A stretch of DNA of 64,000 nt from Fluviicola sp. (GCA_017983675.1 JAGOAZ010000009.1:42705-106704); one strand, 5' to 3'. Positions 54,222 to 62,711 are shown, counted from the first letter of the stretch. Program-made: numbers and translations. Notes: generated from the letters alone by a model not told the origin.

Positions 54222-54968
54222 ATGAAGCAGTTGTTGGGATTTTTTCTTGTCGTTTTAGCGCTTTTTTCTTGTGGAAAGGACAAAGAAAGTGAACCTGTTG
54301 TTGAAAAAGATAAATTGACACTTCAATTTATTCCTTTTTTTGCAAACGACACCTTGCATTTGGATAGTACGTATCAGTTAGCTTCTGGTGATAAAATTCG
54401 GTTTTCTGATTTGAAATTCTTCTTTTCCTCTTGCAAAAATGGAACGAATAACTTTATACCAGTTGGTCTATTTGATTACAGCGCAACCGGATTTAAATTG
54501 GCTACAGTTGATGGAAAAGCAGCGGATTTTACTCAATTGTCATTTGATTTGGGCGTTCCAACTAATTGGAATCATGCAGATCCTTCGACTTGGTCAAATA
54601 GTAGTCCGTTAAACATAACGAATGCTGGTGACATGTATTGGGGTTGGAATCCAGGTTACATTTTCTTGAAAATTGAAGCCAAAGCAGACACAATTTCAGA
54701 TGGAATTGAGTTGTACGATCATTATATTACGTATCACATCGGTACAGATGTAGCAATTTCACCCCTTAATTTCACCCAACTCAATTGGTCACCATTACAA
54801 AATCAGTTGAGTATAGCTAAGTTTAAATGTGACTTGAAATCTGTTTTTGATAATTCAACGCAACCAATTAATATCCGAATAGAAAACACTACTCACAGTG
54901 GGGCAGGTGAGTCGGTGCTAACAGAAAAGGTCCGAGCTAATTTCAGTTCATCAATTCATCCCTTATGA
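54222..54968 (+). CDS. MbnP-family lipoprotein
   Basis: The 248-residue lipoprotein (signal MKQLLGFFLVVLALFSC) begins its mature part with KLTLQFIPFFANDTLHL, followed by KIRFSDLKFFFSS. Its middle carries the Trp-rich region VPTNWNHADPSTW and MYWGWNPGYIFLKIEA. These are hallmarks of MbnP-like proteins. In methanotrophs MbnP binds copper through a kynurenine made from tryptophan by its di-haem partner MbnH. The next gene, overlapping by 4 nt, encodes such a di-haem peroxidase, which strengthens the call. Whether the target Trp is conserved needs an alignment. Confidence 0.85.
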   Translation: MKQLLGFFLVVLALFSCGKDKESEPVVEKDKLTLQFIPFFANDTLHLDSTYQLASGDKIRFSDLKFFFSSCKNGTNNFIPVGLFDYSATGFKLATVDGKAADFTQLSFDLGVPTNWNHADPSTWSNSSPLNITNAGDMYWGWNPGYIFLKIEAKADTISDGIELYDHYITYHIGTDVAISPLNFTQLNWSPLQNQLSIAKFKCDLKSVFDNSTQPINIRIENTTHSGAGESVLTEKVRANFSSSIHPL

Positions 54969-56044
54969 ATCGGCTTTTAGGGATTGTGTTTTTGGTGCTA
55001 GTTACTGCTTTTGGTTGTGTGAAAGAGAATGTGATTTACGAGCCCACACCATACGCATTGAAAATCCCCGCACATTTTCCTGTGATGCCCATTCCTGCTG
55101 ATAATCCAATGACAAACGAAGGGGTTTTACTTGGCCGTATGCTTTTTTATGAAAAAAAGTTATCGTTGGATAATTCGATATCTTGTGCATCTTGCCATGC
55201 GCCAGCGAATGCTTTTACGGATAATGCTGTTTTTTCTCAAGGAGTAAATGGAACTTTAGGAAACCGTAATTCAATGCCGTTGATAAATTTAGGTTGGCAG
55301 ACAAGTTATTTTTGGGATGGTCGCGCAAAAACATTGGAAGAACAAATCTTAGAACCTGTTCCAAATCCAGTTGAAATGCACCAATCTTGGAAAGATGCAG
55401 TAGCGAAATTAACCAAAGAAAAAGCATATACGAATCAGTTTTACAGGGCATTTGGCACAAAAACAATTGACTCGACACTTGTTGCAAAAGCATTAGCTCA
55501 GTTTTTACGCACCATGATTTCAAGCACTTCAAAATTTGACGTCATGTATAAATTTGAAAACGGAGTGGGACTAACTGCAGCTGAAATAGTGATCAAAAAT
55601 AGTGTCACTCCAGAAGAATGGGCCGGTTACGATTCCTTTAAAAGTTTGAACGGTGCCGATTGTTTTCATTGCCACAATGGACCATTGATGCATGTGAATA
55701 AATTTTCAAACAATGGTTTAGATGCCATTTTTTCAGATTTAGGACGTGGTGCAGTTACTGGAAACAGTAATGATAACGGAAAATTCAAAGTACCAACTTT
55801 GCGCAATATTGCTTTAACGGCACCGTATATGCACGATGGGCGTTTCGCTACCTTGGACGAAGTAATTGATCATTATTCATCCGGAGTTCATCAGTCAGCC
55901 ACAATCGATCCATTGATGGAATTTGCCAATCAAGGAGGAGTGCAATTAGATCAAAATCAAAAAGCCTATTTAAAAGCATTTTTATTGACGTTGACGGACA
56001 TGAAGTTTGTAACCAATCCCAATTTTCAACCGTTACATCAGTAG
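54965..56044 (+). CDS. Di-haem cytochrome c peroxidase/MbnH/MauG-family lipoprotein
   Basis: The 359-residue protein has a lipoprotein signal (LLGIVFLVLVTAFGC) and two c-type haem sites: CASCH (Cys74, Cys77, His78) and CFHCH (Cys233, Cys236, His237). Family motifs are LGRMLFYEKKLS, MPLINLGWQTSYFWDGRA, TLEEQILEPVPNPVEM and the late TLRNIALTAPYMHDGRFATLDEVIDHY. These enzymes either reduce peroxide or, as MauG and MbnH, oxidise protein tryptophans. Coupling to an MbnP-like gene makes the second role more likely. The periplasm is the expected site of action. Confidence 0.9.
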   Translation: MNRLLGIVFLVLVTAFGCVKENVIYEPTPYALKIPAHFPVMPIPADNPMTNEGVLLGRMLFYEKKLSLDNSISCASCHAPANAFTDNAVFSQGVNGTLGNRNSMPLINLGWQTSYFWDGRAKTLEEQILEPVPNPVEMHQSWKDAVAKLTKEKAYTNQFYRAFGTKTIDSTLVAKALAQFLRTMISSTSKFDVMYKFENGVGLTAAEIVIKNSVTPEEWAGYDSFKSLNGADCFHCHNGPLMHVNKFSNNGLDAIFSDLGRGAVTGNSNDNGKFKVPTLRNIALTAPYMHDGRFATLDEVIDHYSSGVHQSATIDPLMEFANQGGVQLDQNQKAYLKAFLLTLTDMKFVTNPNFQPLHQ

Positions 56045-56090
56045 TAAACACTGATTATTTCATTACATTTGTACATCCATCATTAGAATT

Positions 56091-57515
56091 ATGGTTGACG
56101 AGAGAAAATTAACGACAGAAGAAAAGGCCCTTAAGATAAATCTTACGAGTGATATATACGGTTGTTTTGCTGAAATTGGAGCAGGTCAAGAAGTGGCTGC
56201 AAATTTCTTTAAAGCCGGCGGAAGCTCAGGTACTATCGCATATACACAATCTGCTTATGACATGAAAGTGTCTGATGCAATGTATGGTCCCGCTGCACGT
56301 TATGTGTGTGAAGAACGTTTGGTAACGATGTTAGACACCGAGTTTCAAACCTTGTGTTATCGCTTGCCAAAAAAAATGGAAGAAGCACGGTTTTTCTCGT
56401 TTGCAAACACAGTTGAATCGTTAAATTACCATAAAACAAATCAAGGTCAAGGCTGGGTTGGTATTCGTTATCAATCTAAACAAGGCGGGCCTTCGAATGA
56501 CATTATTTTACACGTCAAATTACACGATAACTCGCACAAAGCACAGCAAGAAGCATTAGGTATTTTAGGTGTGAATTTGATTCATGCGGCCTATTTTTGT
56601 ACGGCTGATTGGGATGATTTTTTAACAAACTTAGTACATCGCATTCCGCGTGATCGTGTTGAAATCGATATGTTACGTTTAACAGGACCCGATTTTGAAC
56701 ACGTAGATAACCGCATCATTTCATTGAACTTGGTAAAACGAGGGATGACGGATGCAACCATGTTCGATTTGTGTGGAAGTGTTTTACAACCAGCAGCATC
56801 GTTGTATAAGAAAAATATTTTGTTGATGCGTGGTCGATTTAGACCAGTGACAAAAGTTCACATCGACATGATCGAGCATGGAAAAGAACAATTCTTGAAA
56901 GAAGAAGGAGTACATGCAGAGAATTTGTGCGTTATTTTTGAATTAACGCTAAAAGATTTAACAGCTGACGGAAAAATTTCTGATAAAGATTTTATAGATA
57001 GAGCAGAATTACTTGGATCTCTTGGTTATACAGTAATGATTTCAAATTACTTGAAACATTATAAAATGCTTGATTATTTGTCTACCATTGCACGCGGTCA
57101 AAAAATGGGTGTTATCGCTGGGATATATAATTTACACACCATTTTTGACGAACGTTATTACGATAATTTACCTGGTGGATTGTTAGAAGCTTTCGGCCGT
57201 GGATTTGGCCACAACGTTAAGATGTTTGTTTATCCAGCAATTAACGTTGATACAGGCGAATTGTATACTTTGGAGGCGTTGCAAATCCCGAAAAATTTGA
57301 AAGGATTAGTTCAATTCTTGAAAGACAACAACAAATTAGAAGCCTTTGCTCATTTTGATCCATCATTGTTACACATACTTTCAGACGATGTGCTTTCAAA
57401 AATCAAAGCGCATTCTCCCTCTTGGGAGCTCGATGTTCCTGAAGATGTGGCAAAAGCAATAAAATTGTTTGAGTTGTTTGGTTATACCAATAATTCGATT
57501 CCAGTCGAATGCTAA
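56091..57515 (+). CDS. Conserved cytosolic protein of unknown function
   Basis: The 474-residue protein has no signal peptide or membrane segment. Distinctive segments are IYGCFAEIGAGQEVAANFFKAG with GGSSGTIAYTQSAYDM, EERLVTMLDTEF, GWVGIRYQSKQGG, NDIILHVKLHDN, GILGVNLIHAAYF and LPGGLLEAFGRGFG. Homologues exist widely in Bacteroidota as I recall, under labels such as TonB-dependent receptor or nicotinate-nucleotide adenylyltransferase. Neither fits what I see: there is no signal, no barrel and no HxGH motif. It starts an apparent operon with a WYL regulator (14-nt gap) and paaG (15-nt gap). A -7-like TACATTTG lies at 56064-56071. Confidence 0.8.
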   Translation: MVDERKLTTEEKALKINLTSDIYGCFAEIGAGQEVAANFFKAGGSSGTIAYTQSAYDMKVSDAMYGPAARYVCEERLVTMLDTEFQTLCYRLPKKMEEARFFSFANTVESLNYHKTNQGQGWVGIRYQSKQGGPSNDIILHVKLHDNSHKAQQEALGILGVNLIHAAYFCTADWDDFLTNLVHRIPRDRVEIDMLRLTGPDFEHVDNRIISLNLVKRGMTDATMFDLCGSVLQPAASLYKKNILLMRGRFRPVTKVHIDMIEHGKEQFLKEEGVHAENLCVIFELTLKDLTADGKISDKDFIDRAELLGSLGYTVMISNYLKHYKMLDYLSTIARGQKMGVIAGIYNLHTIFDERYYDNLPGGLLEAFGRGFGHNVKMFVYPAINVDTGELYTLEALQIPKNLKGLVQFLKDNNKLEAFAHFDPSLLHILSDDVLSKIKAHSPSWELDVPEDVAKAIKLFELFGYTNNSIPVEC

Positions 57516-57529
57516 AAAATCCATACTAA

Positions 57530-58540
57530 ATGCCCCATATAAAAAACGCATTAATCCGATTTCGTATCATCGATAGAGCATTAAGTAATAAGTATGCTCC
57601 TTATCCGTCGAAAGCAAAATTAAGAGAAGCGTGTGAAGATGCATTGTATGGCAGTGTTGACGGTGCAAATATTTGTGATTCAACGATTGAGAAAGACATG
57701 TTTGCCATGAAAATGGAACACGATGCACCAATCAAGTACTCAAAAAAGTTTGGCGGTTACTACTATTCAGATCCTGATTATTCGATGAATGATATTCCGT
57801 TAACGGAAGATGATTTGGAAGCGATTCGTTTTGCAACCAACACCTTGAGTCAATTCAAAGACATGGAGTTGTTTCAACAATTCGGTTTCGCAATCGATAA
57901 AATTGTTGATCGTATTTCGATTGCAAAAGACCCGAGTGATAAAGCGATTGTTGATTTTGTTCAATTTGAGACGCCTATTAAATCGCGCGGTAACGAGTTT
58001 TTGAATACCTTGTTGCAAGGAATAAAAAATAAAAATATTGTTTGTTTTGATTACGAAAGTTTTCAGTCCCAACAACGAAAAGCACGCAAAGCCTTACCAC
58101 TTCTGTTAAAAGAATACCGTAATCGTTGGTATTTATTATGTTACGATGTAGTCAAAGAAAATGTCATTACGTATGCGTTGGATCGAATGTTTGATGTCGT
58201 ATTGACAGAAGAAAAATATGTACAAGAAATTGATTTTCAACCAGAGCAATTTTTTAAACATGCAATAGGAATTACTGCAAGTGCTGGAAAACCTGAAAAA
58301 GTGATTTTCAAAGCGGATAATGTTGCCGCAAAATATATCGATTCACAACCATTCCACGCTTCCCAACAAATTGTGAAAGAAGGTAAAAATAGAACGACAT
58401 TCGAAATGACTGTTTTCATTTCAGAAGAGTTGATTCGAGGAATAATGAGTTATGGTGGCGAGATTCAAGTTGTTCAACCAGAACTATTAAAAAATCAAAT
58501 TGTAAACCGAGTGAAAGCGATGGTTGAACAATACTCATAA
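57530..58540 (+). CDS. WYL-domain transcriptional regulator
   Basis: The 336-residue protein has an N-terminal winged-helix-like region (KNALIRFRIIDRALSN, then a KYSKKFGGYYYSDPDYSM wing). A helical linker leads to a WYL domain (about residues 155-240; NIVCFDYESFQSQQRKARKALPLLLKEYRNRWYLLCYD) and a C-terminal WCX-type region ending RVKAMVEQYS. WYL regulators bind ligands such as single-stranded DNA or nucleotides. It lies between an uncharacterised gene and paaG in one probable operon, so its target may be this operon; that is inference. Confidence 0.9.
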   Translation: MPHIKNALIRFRIIDRALSNKYAPYPSKAKLREACEDALYGSVDGANICDSTIEKDMFAMKMEHDAPIKYSKKFGGYYYSDPDYSMNDIPLTEDDLEAIRFATNTLSQFKDMELFQQFGFAIDKIVDRISIAKDPSDKAIVDFVQFETPIKSRGNEFLNTLLQGIKNKNIVCFDYESFQSQQRKARKALPLLLKEYRNRWYLLCYDVVKENVITYALDRMFDVVLTEEKYVQEIDFQPEQFFKHAIGITASAGKPEKVIFKADNVAAKYIDSQPFHASQQIVKEGKNRTTFEMTVFISEELIRGIMSYGGEIQVVQPELLKNQIVNRVKAMVEQYS

Positions 58541-58555
58541 ATTAAGAAACATAGC

Positions 58556-59329
58556 ATGAGCTTAAAAGTAACCTTGGAAAATGGTGTTTGTACGATGATA
58601 TTGAATCGTCCAGAAGTTTTCAATTCATTCAATAAATCAATGGCAATTGCATTGCAAGATGCATTGAAAGCTGCTGAAAAAGATGATGAAGTGCGCTGTA
58701 TCGTAATTACTGGCGAAGGAAAAGCTTTTTGTGCAGGTCAAGATTTAGCAGAAGCTACAGATCCAAATGGACCTGAGTTACAACAAATCGTGAAAGATCA
58801 TTACAATCCAATCATAGCATTAATTCGATCTATCGAAAAACCAATAATCGGAGCGGTTAATGGCGTTGCAGCAGGGGCAGGAGCGAATATAGCTTTAGCT
58901 TGCGACATTACGATAGCATCAGAAAACGCTTCATTTATTCAAGCTTTTTCAAAAATTGGATTAATTCCTGATTCAGGAGGTACGTTTTTCTTGCCACGCA
59001 TTATTGGTTTTCAAAAAGCGATGGCCTTGATGATGACGGGTGATAAAGTTTCTTCGCAAGAAGCGGTTGACATGAACATGATTTATAAATCGGTTCCAGC
59101 AGATCAATTTGCAGAAGTTATTCGTTTGTTTTCAGAAAATTTAGCAAAAATGCCAACAAAAGCATTGGGATTGACAAAGCGTGCAATGAATCAAAGTATG
59201 CAAAACGACTTAACGCAACAATTGGCGTTGGAGGAATTATTGCAAACTGAAGCTGGTCAGACTCATGATTTTAATGAAGGAGTTCAATCCTTTTTAGAGA
59301 AGAGAAAACCTGTTTTTGTAGGGAAATAA
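58556..59329 (+). CDS. paaG: Enoyl-CoA hydratase/isomerase, PaaG type
   Basis: The 257-residue crotonase-family protein matches the PaaG subgroup: LNRPEVFNSFNKSMAIAL, GKAFCAGQDLAEATDP, GVAAGAGANIALACDITIASENASFIQAF and GLIPDSGGTFFLPRI. PaaG isomerises ring-1,2-epoxyphenylacetyl-CoA to oxepin-CoA in aerobic phenylacetate degradation. It also acts as a general delta-3-enoyl-CoA isomerase. The paaH-type gene follows downstream but is split from it by a four-helix-bundle gene. No paaABCDE oxygenase genes are visible in this window. Confidence 0.85.
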   Translation: MSLKVTLENGVCTMILNRPEVFNSFNKSMAIALQDALKAAEKDDEVRCIVITGEGKAFCAGQDLAEATDPNGPELQQIVKDHYNPIIALIRSIEKPIIGAVNGVAAGAGANIALACDITIASENASFIQAFSKIGLIPDSGGTFFLPRIIGFQKAMALMMTGDKVSSQEAVDMNMIYKSVPADQFAEVIRLFSENLAKMPTKALGLTKRAMNQSMQNDLTQQLALEELLQTEAGQTHDFNEGVQSFLEKRKPVFVGK

Positions 59330-59354
59330 ATTTGACTCAAGACATTTGGATTAA

Positions 59355-59364
59355 GGAGTCAAGA
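59355..59364 (+). repeat. Left arm of 10-bp inverted repeat flanking the four-helix-bundle gene
   Basis: GGAGTCAAGA. Its exact reverse complement TCTTGACTCC lies at 59818-59827. The surrounding DNA on both sides is rich in GACTC/GAGTC words, unlike the rest of the intergenic DNA here. Confidence 0.6.
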
Positions 59365-59408
59365 TTTGAAACAACCAATTTTCTTTTTCTAATAAGCATC
59401 TAATAAGT

Positions 59409-59762
59409 ATGAAACATAATTTCAGAGATTTAGGAATATGGAAGGATTCTTTTTCAATTGTCAAAGAAGTCTATGAGCTTTGTCAGAAATTACCTGATGA
59501 TGAAAAATTTGGATTAAAAAGTCAAATCCAAAGATGCGCGGTTTCAATACCTTCCAATATTGCTGAAGGTTCAGGAAGAACTTCCGACAAGGAATTTCTC
59601 CATTTTTTGAATATTGCAATTTCATCTTCTTATGAATTGGAAACACAATTACTTCTTTGTAACGATCTTTTTACAATTGAGGTGAATTACATAATTGAAA
59701 AACTGCACACTAATCAACGCATGATAGGCGGTTTAAAACGAAAAATAAGTGCTTTAAAATAA
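59409..59762 (+). CDS. Four-helix-bundle protein (S23 rRNA-intervening-sequence family)
   Basis: The 117-residue all-helical protein has the S23/four-helix-bundle signature: FRDLGIWKDSFSIVKEVYELC, LPDDEKFGLKSQIQRCAVSIPSNIAEGSGR and FLHFLNIAISSSYELETQLLL. The family was first seen encoded in intervening sequences of 23S rRNA. It is related to Avd accessory proteins of diversity-generating retroelements. No reverse transcriptase, template repeat or rRNA is nearby. It interrupts paaG-paaH and is flanked by 10-bp inverted repeats, suggesting a small mobile cassette. Confidence 0.9.
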   Translation: MKHNFRDLGIWKDSFSIVKEVYELCQKLPDDEKFGLKSQIQRCAVSIPSNIAEGSGRTSDKEFLHFLNIAISSSYELETQLLLCNDLFTIEVNYIIEKLHTNQRMIGGLKRKISALK

Positions 59763-59817
59763 AAATAACATTGATTCAGGATTCAAATCGGGATTGTACT
59801 TAATAATTAGTCCTGAC

Positions 59818-59827
59818 TCTTGACTCC
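59818..59827 (+). repeat. Right arm of 10-bp inverted repeat flanking the four-helix-bundle gene
   Basis: TCTTGACTCC, the exact reverse complement of 59355-59364. It lies 22 nt upstream of the paaH ATG, within a stretch of GACTC-like words. Confidence 0.6.
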
Positions 59828-59849
59828 AAAAGTCTTAAAGTCTCAAAAT

Positions 59850-60989
59850 ATGGTAGTAGGAGTTATTGGTGCGGGAACGATGGGGGCTGGAATAGCACAA
59901 GTCGCAGCACAAAATGGACATCAAGTAGTATTGGTTGACACGAATCAAGAAATGCTGAACAAAGCAGAGCTTGGATTAGGTAAAGTGTTGGCACGCTTGG
60001 TTGAAAAAGGAACTATTTCAGCTGATGAACGCATAAACATTCAAGGAAATATTACCTATACAACTTCAATAACCGATTTACAACATTGTGGAATGGTCAT
60101 CGAAGCTATCGTTGAGAATTTAGGTGTGAAGCACAAGGTGTTCGAATCCATTGAAAATGTAGTTGCTCCTTCATGTATTTTAGCAAGTAATACGTCATCT
60201 CTTTCTATTGCAAGTATTGGTTCTGTATTAAAACATGCAAGCCGTGTAATCGGAATTCATTTTTTCAATCCTGCCCCTTTGATGCCTTTGGTTGAAATAA
60301 TACCAGCAGTTCAAACAGCTACCGAAACCTTAGAAAAAGCGAAAGCATTAATTGATTCATGGGGTAAAGTAAGTGTTATTTGTAAAGACACTCCAGGATT
60401 CATTGTGAACCGAGTTGCACGACCATTTTATGGAGAAGCATTGCGGATTTACGAGGAAGGAATAGCAGATTTTGCAACGATTGATTGGGCTATGACTTCA
60501 ATTGGCGGATTCAAAATGGGTCCATTTACGTTAATGGATTACATCGGAAACGACGTCAATTACACCGTTACAGAATCTGTTTTTGAAGCATTTTACTTCG
60601 ATCCACGTTTCAAACCATCGTTTACACAAAAGCGTCACAAAGAAGCTGGGTTCTTCGGAAGAAAATCGGGGAGAGGCTTTTATGATTATTCAGAAAATGC
60701 ACAACGGCCAATTCCAAATGAAGATGTTCAATTAGGTCAGCAAATAGTTGATCGCATTTTAGCTTTATTGATCAACGAAGCATACGACGCCTTATTTATG
60801 CAAGTTGCTTCAGCGGAAGACATCGATTTAGCAATGACTAAAGGAGTGAATTACCCCAAAGGTTTATTAGCTTGGTCGAATGAAATAGGAATTTCAAAGG
60901 TACTCAATCAACTCCAAGACTTATTTGAGTTGTACGGCGAAGACAGGTATCGTCCAAATGTTCTGTTAAAAAGATTGGTGAACGCTTAA
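59850..60989 (+). CDS. paaH: 3-hydroxyacyl-CoA dehydrogenase, PaaH type
   Basis: The protein of about 379 residues has the NAD-binding VGVIGAGTMGAGIAQVAAQNGHQVVLVD, LASNTSSLSIASI, RVIGIHFFNPAPLMPLVEIIP, CKDTPGFIVNRVARP and a duplicated C-terminal helical domain (ALLINEAYDALFMQVASAEDIDLAMTKGVNYPKGLL). It oxidises 3-hydroxyacyl-CoA; in the phenylacetate route it handles 3-hydroxyadipyl-CoA. The frame continues upstream to a TTG at 59820, but this lies in the cassette flank and the ATG at 59850 gives the canonical N-terminus. Confidence 0.9.
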   Translation: MVVGVIGAGTMGAGIAQVAAQNGHQVVLVDTNQEMLNKAELGLGKVLARLVEKGTISADERINIQGNITYTTSITDLQHCGMVIEAIVENLGVKHKVFESIENVVAPSCILASNTSSLSIASIGSVLKHASRVIGIHFFNPAPLMPLVEIIPAVQTATETLEKAKALIDSWGKVSVICKDTPGFIVNRVARPFYGEALRIYEEGIADFATIDWAMTSIGGFKMGPFTLMDYIGNDVNYTVTESVFEAFYFDPRFKPSFTQKRHKEAGFFGRKSGRGFYDYSENAQRPIPNEDVQLGQQIVDRILALLINEAYDALFMQVASAEDIDLAMTKGVNYPKGLLAWSNEIGISKVLNQLQDLFELYGEDRYRPNVLLKRLVNA

Positions 60990-60998
60990 GTTTCCTCC

Positions 60999-62060
60999 TT
61001 ATTTCAATTTCTTGAGTTCTTCAGCGGCTTGTTTCGCATAATATCCATTTTGCAAGAGCATCTGTTCAAATAGTTTTTTCGCATCTTCGGTTTTTCCATC
61101 CGATTTTTTTGATAAAGCTAAATACCATTGAGCTTCTTCGTTGAAATTATTAAACTCTAATTGCAGGCAAGCAGAAAAAGCAACATTTGCTTGAGCGAAC
61201 TGTTGTAAATTATAATAACAAAGTCCACCGTAAAACAAAGCATTCACATCATCTGGATATGCAACTAGAATAGTATTGAAACGCATCAACGCTTGTTTCC
61301 AGTTTGATTTATTCAAATAACTAAGTGATTTATTTAAGTAATCGATATAAGGAATAGCAGTCGTTTGTGTTTGCCCACCCGCTTGTTTTGCCCCTTTATT
61401 TTCTTGCGAAGCGTCCGTTCCTGATAACATTATTAATTCCAGTTGTTCTATTTCAGGACGATTCCGGTATTTTCTGTAGTCAATGCTTTTAAAAGAATGC
61501 AGATAAATTTCCGCTGCAAAACGCTGTTTAGCGACTTCAGCTACTTTTGAAATAATCTCAATTGGAATTGGAGCCAGTATTTTTTCATCGAAAAAAACGA
61601 CTTCATTACCTTCGTTAGGTGCTTTTTCCGATGCTATTTTTTGTTGTGATTGATCCTTTAGCACCTTTTTTTGTGTGATTTGCTCTGTTTTAGGTAATGC
61701 AACCATTTGAGCAATTTCTTTCGTTAGTTTTTCTTTGAATAGAGTTGTCTTCTTTTTTTTCTCAATAGTAGTATGATTTTCAGTTGGGTTAAATAGAAAA
61801 AACAATAGGCTAGATAGCATAACAAGAATTCCTCCACCAATTAAAGTGCGCCATAACGAAGAATAAATTTTCATTTTGCGATTGAATGCACGATCCATTG
61901 GAGTAAGCTTATCCGTTGTTAGTCCACTTCCAATCCATCCGTCCAAAGCATCTTCCTCGAAGTTGTCATTTAGTTGACCTTCCAGCACACGCTTATCACT
62001 TTCCGATGAGGACAGATACTGATCAATTTGTTTTCTTGAAATCGTTGATTTATTTTCCAT
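60999..62060 (-). CDS. Membrane protein with TPR-like C-terminus, probable partner of the ECF sigma factor
   Basis: A protein of about 353 residues if started at ATG 62060 (MENKSTISRKQID). That start overlaps the end of the sigma factor gene by 11 nt; the frame is open further upstream to 62108. An N-terminal cytosolic region of about 75 residues (QIDQYLSSSESDKRVLEGQL, EEDALDGWIGSG) precedes one transmembrane helix (LIGGGILVMLSSLLFFLF). A charged linker follows, then TPR-like helices (about 250-353; WKQALMRFNTILVAYPDDVNALFYGGLCYYNL). Gene order and topology match Bacteroidota anti-sigma-like proteins, but no zinc or FecR motif is present. Confidence 0.75.
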   Translation of the reverse strand: MENKSTISRKQIDQYLSSSESDKRVLEGQLNDNFEEDALDGWIGSGLTTDKLTPMDRAFNRKMKIYSSLWRTLIGGGILVMLSSLLFFLFNPTENHTTIEKKKKTTLFKEKLTKEIAQMVALPKTEQITQKKVLKDQSQQKIASEKAPNEGNEVVFFDEKILAPIPIEIISKVAEVAKQRFAAEIYLHSFKSIDYRKYRNRPEIEQLELIMLSGTDASQENKGAKQAGGQTQTTAIPYIDYLNKSLSYLNKSNWKQALMRFNTILVAYPDDVNALFYGGLCYYNLQQFAQANVAFSACLQLEFNNFNEEAQWYLALSKKSDGKTEDAKKLFEQMLLQNGYYAKQAAEELKKLK

Positions 62061-62622
62061 GATTTTCCATCCAAATTTTAAGATTTCTTTTGCCATTTTG
62101 AATAGCACTTTTTACAGTATTAATAGGTAGTTGCATTTGTTCACTAATTTGATTGTACGAGCAATTGTCTAAATAAAACAATTTGATGCACACTTGTTGT
62201 TCGTGTTTCAAAGTAGGAATAGCTTTTTCCAATAAGTCTAATTGGATTTCTAAATCATATTTTTCAAATGCGCTATCCTCTGATTCTTTTATTAACTCGA
62301 TATCAAAAGCAGTCGTTTCGATTTTCTTTTTCCGCAAAAACTGAAAACAGTCATTTTTGGTTACTTGATACAACCAAGATTTGAAATGAGTAATTTCATG
62401 TTTCATTAATTTCTCATCAAGTAATGAAAAAAGAGAGAGTGTAATATCTTCTGCATCCTCTTTACTCTTCAAATACTTTAAACAAACACCGAAAACCAAG
62501 TGACTATATCGTTCATATAATATAGGTATAGTATATGCACAATCTTTTTCTCTGAGCAGAAGTATTAATTCCTGATCAGTGAGCTTTTGACACGATTTTT
62601 TAGTTGCTCGAAAAAGATTCAT
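62050..62622 (-). CDS. ECF-type RNA polymerase sigma factor
   Basis: The 190-residue protein has sigma region 2 (about 25-95; YERYSHLVFGVCLKYLKSKEDAEDIT, HFKSWLYQVTKNDCFQFLRKKK). Region 4 (about 130-185) has ALKHEQQVCIKLFYLDNCSYNQISEQMQLPINTVKSAIQNGKRNLK when read in overlapping pieces. There is no region 1 or 3, typical of ECF factors. It overlaps its downstream membrane-protein gene by 11 nt, suggesting translational coupling to its regulator. Confidence 0.9.
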   Translation of the reverse strand: MNLFRATKKSCQKLTDQELILLLREKDCAYTIPILYERYSHLVFGVCLKYLKSKEDAEDITLSLFSLLDEKLMKHEITHFKSWLYQVTKNDCFQFLRKKKIETTAFDIELIKESEDSAFEKYDLEIQLDLLEKAIPTLKHEQQVCIKLFYLDNCSYNQISEQMQLPINTVKSAIQNGKRNLKIWMENHGK

Positions 62623-62711
62623 AATAGATAGATGCTAAAAACTGTTATTTCCATAAATCATATTAAAAATACAGTTAATTTTATTAAAAACGAAAGTAAA
62701 ACCAAATTGAT

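Noticed and set aside
59409..59762. Diversity-generating retroelement suggested by the Avd-like four-helix-bundle gene
   Set aside because: No reverse transcriptase, template/variable repeat or target gene is visible nearby.
59820..59849. TTG-initiated N-terminal extension of paaH
   Set aside because: The 10 extra codons fall in the repeat-rich cassette flank and precede the canonical Rossmann N-terminus, so the ATG at 59850 is used.
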